In this document: piece after piece, positions 60,138 to 64,000 of the stretch | Layout: each line of letters starts with the position of its first letter | Position numbering within the stretch: the stretch's first letter is position 1 | Assembly (NCBI RefSeq): GCF_044386045.1 | Contig: NZ_JBISCD010000040.1 | Span: 1,488,001 to 1,552,000 of the forward strand | Direction of reading: 5' to 3' | DNA length: 64,000 bases | From: Thalassobellus sediminis | GTDB lineage: Bacteria > Bacteroidota > Bacteroidia > Flavobacteriales > Flavobacteriaceae | Program-made: the position numbers and the translations under genes | The notes under the pieces: model-generated | Databases searched by the model: none | Seen by the model: the letters and a program-made list of their open reading frames with translations, nothing else | What the model was told of the DNA's origin: nothing

Positions 60138-60155
60138 GTGTTATTTTGTTTGTAT

Positions 60156-60163
60156 CAAAGATA
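60156..60163 (-). promoter_or_regulatory. -7 box of the Nif3/coiled-coil operon
   Basis: Minus-strand TATCTTTG, 18 nt before the ATG at 60137. Confidence 0.55.
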
Positions 60164-60310
60164 AAATATTATACTATCACAAGTAAAATTTTATTTTATA
60201 AGGTATTTTCAATACTGAAATGGTATTAGCTATCTTGTGTAATATTAAATGATTTAAATATTGATTATATTCGAGCCTTAGTATTTATAATCATTTTCGA
60301 TTTCGTTATT

Positions 60311-61312
60311 GTGAAGTTAATTAGAAAAATATGTTTTCCTATTATGCCTATTTATTACGGCGTAACAAGTTTACGAAATAAATTATACGATTTAGGTTTA
60401 AAACAATCTACTACCTACAATTTTCCTGTTATTTGTGTGGGGAATTTAAGTGTTGGTGGTACAGGAAAAACACCTATGATTGAGTATTTAATTTCTTTGC
60501 TTAAAGACGATTATAAAGTAGCAACTTTAAGTAGAGGTTATAAAAGAAAAACAGAAGGGTTTCAATTGGCTAATGAGTCTTCGTCTGCTGAATCTATAGG
60601 AGATGAACCATTTCAGTTTTATAGTAAATTCAACAAAGAAATTTTAGTTGCTGTTGATTCTGATAGACGAAATGGTATTGAAACTTTGCAAAGTAATAAT
60701 GCCCCAGAGGTTATTTTACTTGATGATGCTTTTCAGCATAGAAAAGTAAAGGCAGGATTTAATATTTTGCTAACTACTTACGGAAATCCGTATTTTAATG
60801 ATGTTGTTTTACCAACAGGGAATTTGAGAGAACCAAGAAGAGGTGCAAAGCGAGCAAACATTATTGTTGTAACTAAATGCCCAATAGGATTAACAGAGAA
60901 CGAAAAAAATAAAATTATTGAGCAGATAAAACCAAAATCGCATCAGCATGTTTTTTTTAGTTCTATTGCTTATGCTAATGAGGTTTTTTCTTTAGATTCT
61001 AGTATTAAAGTTGAAGATTTAAATGATTTTACTTTGGTAACAGGTATTGCAAATGCAAACCCTTTGGTTGATTTTTTAAATGATAAAAATTTAAAGTTTG
61101 AACATTTAAATTTTAAAGATCATCATGAGTTTTCTAAGGAAGATATTGCAGTGTTAAATAAAAAATCACGTATTGTAACTACCGAAAAAGATTTTATGAG
61201 ATTAAAACAATACGACTCTTTAAAAGCTAAGTTATTTTATTTACCAATAACTACGGTTATTGATGATAGTACAGCATTTAATACATTAATTAAAACGTTT
61301 GCAAATTCTTAG
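60311..61312 (+). CDS. lpxK: tetraacyldisaccharide 4'-kinase LpxK
   Basis: Phosphorylates the 4' position of the lipid A disaccharide at the inner membrane. 333 residues, starting with GTG. N-terminal membrane-associated helix (LIRKICFPIMPIYYGVTSLRNKLYDLG), P-loop ICVGNLSVGGTGKTPMIEYLISLL, TLSRGYKRKTEGF, GDEPFQFYSKF, LDDAFQHRKV with catalytic Asp and His, and TEKDFMRLKQY. The stop overlaps the convergent kinase gene by 4 bp. Confidence 0.96.
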   Translation: MKLIRKICFPIMPIYYGVTSLRNKLYDLGLKQSTTYNFPVICVGNLSVGGTGKTPMIEYLISLLKDDYKVATLSRGYKRKTEGFQLANESSSAESIGDEPFQFYSKFNKEILVAVDSDRRNGIETLQSNNAPEVILLDDAFQHRKVKAGFNILLTTYGNPYFNDVVLPTGNLREPRRGAKRANIIVVTKCPIGLTENEKNKIIEQIKPKSHQHVFFSSIAYANEVFSLDSSIKVEDLNDFTLVTGIANANPLVDFLNDKNLKFEHLNFKDHHEFSKEDIAVLNKKSRIVTTEKDFMRLKQYDSLKAKLFYLPITTVIDDSTAFNTLIKTFANS

Positions 61313-63531
61313 GCAGACTTGTTAGCATCACCAGCTAAGGCATTGTAAAGTTTTTTTTCAAACTCTTCTTGCTTAAACGGTTTAGGAATAATATCTGTAA
61401 AGCCAGCTTCATCAAATTCATGCATTTTGTCTTCAATGGTTACGGCAGTTAAAGCAAAAATGGTTAATTCTTTATCAAAAGCTCTAACGCGTTTGGTTGC
61501 TTCCATACCACTAATTCCTGGCATGTGAATATCCATTAAAATAATGTTGTAGTCGTTGGCTTTTATCATATCAACTGCATCTTCACCATTATCAATTATA
61601 TCACACTTAAGATTCATTTTAGTAAGAATCTTTTTGGTAATCATTTGGTTTATTTTATTGTCTTCAACTACTAAAATCTTAACTTTTGTTAAGTCTAATT
61701 CTTCAGTATTTCCGCTAAAATAGGTTACTTTTCTTTCTTTGGCTTCTTCAACAGATGTGTACTCTAAAGGTATTTCAAAATAGAAAGTTGTTCCTTTTTC
61801 TAATTCACTTCTAACGTAAATCTTACCTTTTAAAATGTCTATTAAACCTTTTACAATAGAAAGACCTAAACCTGTACCTCCGTATTTTCTGTTAATTTGA
61901 ATAGAACCTTGAGAAAAGCTTTCAAACATATTGTCTTGCTTCTCTTGGCTAATACCAATACCATTATCTTCAATTTCAAATCGAAGTGTATACTTGCTGT
62001 CTTCTTGCTCAATTTTATATATTCTTATCCAGATATCTCCGTCTTTAGTAAACTTAATAGAGTTACCAATTAGGTTAATAAGGATTTGTGAAATTTTCAA
62101 TTGATCGGCAATAAAGTTTTCTGGTAAATCTTTATCGTATTCAAAATGAAGTTTAACATTATTATCGTTTGCTGAATTATTTAAGGCAAGAATAATATTG
62201 TTTATTTTCTTTTTTAAGTTGAACGATTCTGGATCTATTTCAACTTTATTCGCTTCAATTTTGTTAATTTGAAGGATGTCATTAATAAAGGTTAAAAGGT
62301 AATCGCCTGAAAATTTTAATGATTTTAAATGCTGAATTTGTTCAGGTTTTGGGTTTTCTTCTAACAACATATTGCTTAATCCTGTTACAGCATATAGTGG
62401 TGTACGTAACTCATGAGTAACAGTAGATAAGAAATTAGCTTTCGTTTTTGATGCTAATTCTGCTTTTTCTTTCGCAATAATAAGTTCTCCATTCTTTTTA
62501 TGAAGCATATTATTGGTTTTCAATCTGATGTTATTATTCTTGTAAAGCGATAAAGTTAAAAGTGATAATATAGTAATTAAGGCAACACTTAAAATAGATG
62601 TTAACGTGTTTAGGTTTTTATCTTCTTCTGCTTCTTCTTTATTTTTTTTGTTTTGTTCAATTTGCTCGTTCAGCTTGTTTTGTATATCACTGTTTGTTGA
62701 TGAATAAGCAATTTTTAGATTTCTTAGTGAATCAGATAGTTTTATATGCCGTTTTAAGTAATCATTAGATAGTTTGAAGTTATTAATGTTTTCATTAATA
62801 TTACTTAGTACTGAATAACCTTCGTTTAGTACACTAGCATAGTTGTTGTTTTTAGCAATTTGTAATCCTTCGCTAGCATAGCTTAATGCTCTTTCGTCAT
62901 CATTTAAATTACTGTAAATAATACCTTGTTTTATAAGAGCTTTACTTTGAGTTTTTAAATCTTCTGTTTTTTTAGCTAGTGCTAAAGATTGATCAATTAT
63001 AGATCTTGCTTTTCTGTAGTTTTTTAAAAGCATATAGGCTTTTCCTTCTTCAAGAAGTGTTTCTGCTAATTTTTTCTCTAAGCCTTCTTGTAAAAATAAA
63101 TTTCTTGCAGATTTAAAATAATCGGCTGCTTGTGAGTAGTCTTTTTTGCTTACATATACTTCTCCTAAAGTTTTATAAGAATCTGCTAAATTAGCATCGT
63201 CTTTTATAGTTCTTTGGATTTCAATTGAAGTGTTAAGTGATGTTATGGCATTATCACTTTCATCATTTACAAGCTGTAATCTAGCTTTTATAGTGTGGAT
63301 AATTCCTAGATTTTTTTTATTGTTTAACTTTTCGGCTAATTTGAAGGCTTCATTTATATTATTTTGTACCTCTAAATAATTATAATTGTTTAATGCCGAA
63401 CGAGCTTCTTCTATACGAAAGTTAATTTTTCCCTGAAGTATTTCAGGGTCGTTATCTATCGATTTTTGTGCAGAAATACTGATGCTAAATAACAGTACTG
63501 CTATGTATATGTAGTTTCTGATTTGGGTCAT
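61309..63531 (-). CDS. TPR hybrid histidine kinase with receiver domain
   Basis: 740 residues from the ATG at 63531; the frame to 63552 needs a TTG at the end of a -7 box. Signal/anchor MTQIRNYIYIAVLLFSISISAQ, a periplasmic TPR array (about 30-270), a TM at about 310-330 (SILSVALITILSLLTLSLY), HisKA FLSTVTHELRTPLYAVTGLS, HATPase NLIGNSIKFT / DNGIGIS / GGTGLGLSIVKGL, and a C-terminal receiver VVEDNKINQ...LMDIHMPG with the phospho-Asp. A Bacteroidota-style hybrid sensor; signal and output partner unknown. Confidence 0.92.
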   Translation of the reverse strand: MTQIRNYIYIAVLLFSISISAQKSIDNDPEILQGKINFRIEEARSALNNYNYLEVQNNINEAFKLAEKLNNKKNLGIIHTIKARLQLVNDESDNAITSLNTSIEIQRTIKDDANLADSYKTLGEVYVSKKDYSQAADYFKSARNLFLQEGLEKKLAETLLEEGKAYMLLKNYRKARSIIDQSLALAKKTEDLKTQSKALIKQGIIYSNLNDDERALSYASEGLQIAKNNNYASVLNEGYSVLSNINENINNFKLSNDYLKRHIKLSDSLRNLKIAYSSTNSDIQNKLNEQIEQNKKNKEEAEEDKNLNTLTSILSVALITILSLLTLSLYKNNNIRLKTNNMLHKKNGELIIAKEKAELASKTKANFLSTVTHELRTPLYAVTGLSNMLLEENPKPEQIQHLKSLKFSGDYLLTFINDILQINKIEANKVEIDPESFNLKKKINNIILALNNSANDNNVKLHFEYDKDLPENFIADQLKISQILINLIGNSIKFTKDGDIWIRIYKIEQEDSKYTLRFEIEDNGIGISQEKQDNMFESFSQGSIQINRKYGGTGLGLSIVKGLIDILKGKIYVRSELEKGTTFYFEIPLEYTSVEEAKERKVTYFSGNTEELDLTKVKILVVEDNKINQMITKKILTKMNLKCDIIDNGEDAVDMIKANDYNIILMDIHMPGISGMEATKRVRAFDKELTIFALTAVTIEDKMHEFDEAGFTDIIPKPFKQEEFEKKLYNALAGDANKSA

Positions 63532-63549
63532 TTCATTAAATCTTACCGA

Positions 63550-63557
63550 CAAATATA
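63550..63557 (-). promoter_or_regulatory. -7 box of the hybrid kinase gene
   Basis: Minus-strand TATATTTG, 18 nt before the ATG at 63531 and immediately after the gap stop codon. Confidence 0.55.
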
Positions 63558-63558
63558 A

Positions 63559-64000
63559 TTATTTTATCGACAAAACACACTTTTTTTCCGATAAATTACA
63601 TATTAAATCAATTATTCTTGAAGAATAACCTGTTTCATTATCGTACCACCCAATAATTTTCACCATATTTCCTATAACTGATGTCATACCAGAATCAAAA
63701 ATACATGAATGTGAGTTTCCAACAATGTCTATGGATACAATAGGATCTTCAGTATATTCTAAAATGCCTTTATATTGTTTTTTGGAAGCATCTTTAAATG
63801 CTTTATTTATATCTTCAATAGAAACATTTTTTTTTACATTAAATGTAATATCTGTTAAAGATCCATTAATAACAGGAACTCTTATGCCACAGCCACCAAT
63901 AACTTCAGATAGTTCTGGGAATATTTTCGTAAGTGCTTTTGCTGCTCCTGTTGTGGTAGGTACAATAGATTGACTAGCAGCTCTAGAGCGTCGTAAATCG
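63559..64000 (-). CDS. gap: glyceraldehyde-3-phosphate dehydrogenase, C-terminal part
   Basis: Open minus-strand frame from the window edge to TAA at 63559, 146 residues seen; the 5' part with the NAD fold and active Cys is outside. The visible part is the conserved catalytic C-terminus: RRSRAASQSIVPTTTGAAKAL (phosphate-binding Arg), RVPVINGSLTDITF, AFKDASKKQYKGILEYTEDPIVSIDIVG, and VKIIGWYDNETGYSSRIIDL. Glycolytic GAPDH. Some positions differ from usual (INGSLTD for the common pNvSvvD), and the tail ends CVLSIK. Confidence 0.95.
   Translation of the reverse strand, partial: DLRRSRAASQSIVPTTTGAAKALTKIFPELSEVIGGCGIRVPVINGSLTDITFNVKKNVSIEDINKAFKDASKKQYKGILEYTEDPIVSIDIVGNSHSCIFDSGMTSVIGNMVKIIGWYDNETGYSSRIIDLICNLSEKKCVLSIK

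Noticed and set aside
61309..63531. TPR hybrid histidine kinase as sensor of the receiver-nuclease system
   Set aside because: It lies 5 kb away with unrelated genes between, has its own receiver domain, and the nuclease gene already has a cotranscribed kinase.
1..64000. CRISPR arrays, insertion sequences, prophage or integrase genes
   Set aside because: No regularly spaced direct repeats, transposase, integrase or phage structural gene was recognised anywhere in the window.

Overview
The window looks like a chromosomal segment of a member of the Flavobacteriaceae (Bacteroidota). Four things point there. Intergenic DNA is very AT-rich. Many genes carry the Bacteroidota promoter -7 box TAnnTTTG, twice with a TTG about 19 bp upstream. 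Clade-typical products are present: a secDF fusion, a gatB-aspS fusion, a type IX secretion C-terminal domain, DUF2911, DUF6588 and DUF6702 proteins, and a BT0820-type HAD protein. Shine-Dalgarno sequences are largely absent. The genus cannot be fixed by eye.

Layout. 1-2.3 kb: the end of an ECF sigma factor gene, divergent from a large modular lipoprotein. 2.6-9.2 kb: ffh, a four-helix-bundle gene that looks inserted, folD, rluF, a hydrolase, a lipoprotein and a HerA-like ATPase. 9.3-17 kb: queE, secreted proteins and the gatC-gatA-gatB/aspS operon. 17.6-26 kb: gyrB, a DUF6588 protein, mdh, a small SecD-like protein and secDF. 26-42 kb: a SulP transporter, coaD-ddl facing a PASTA protein and an RluA-family synthase, yiaK, yaaA, map, gpmI and two GNAT acetyltransferases. 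42-48 kb: tRNA-Gly(UCC), pepE, a CarboxypepD_reg/DUF6702/M1 peptidase group and tatA. 48.7-53.5 kb: a kynurenine-pathway cluster transcribed leftward (kynU, kmo, 3-hydroxyanthranilate dioxygenase, ACMS decarboxylase). 53.7-58.2 kb: an accessory-looking stretch. 58.3-64 kb: a coiled-coil protein with Nif3, lpxK, a TPR hybrid histidine kinase and the C-terminal part of GAPDH.

The most interesting locus is at 55,235-56,934. A compact soluble histidine kinase without a recognisable sensor domain overlaps by 4 bp (ATGA) a response regulator fused to an Mrr-like PD-(D/E)XK nuclease domain. This reads as a phosphorelay-controlled nuclease. It is conceptually close to the Detocs two-component anti-phage systems but has different parts, and it may be an undescribed defence or DNA-damage module. 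Function is inferred from domains only.

The spaces between genes hold several repeat families: four copies of a GCGTTA...AACGC-bounded element whose distal hairpin changes sequence but stays paired, two copies of a roughly 165-bp element, three 20-bp ATTCC-N-GGAAT palindromes, and CAGT-rich islands that flank the four-helix-bundle gene in opposite orientations. At least five genes have the -7 box only 4-6 nt before the start codon, which predicts leaderless or nearly leaderless mRNAs and decided several start choices here.
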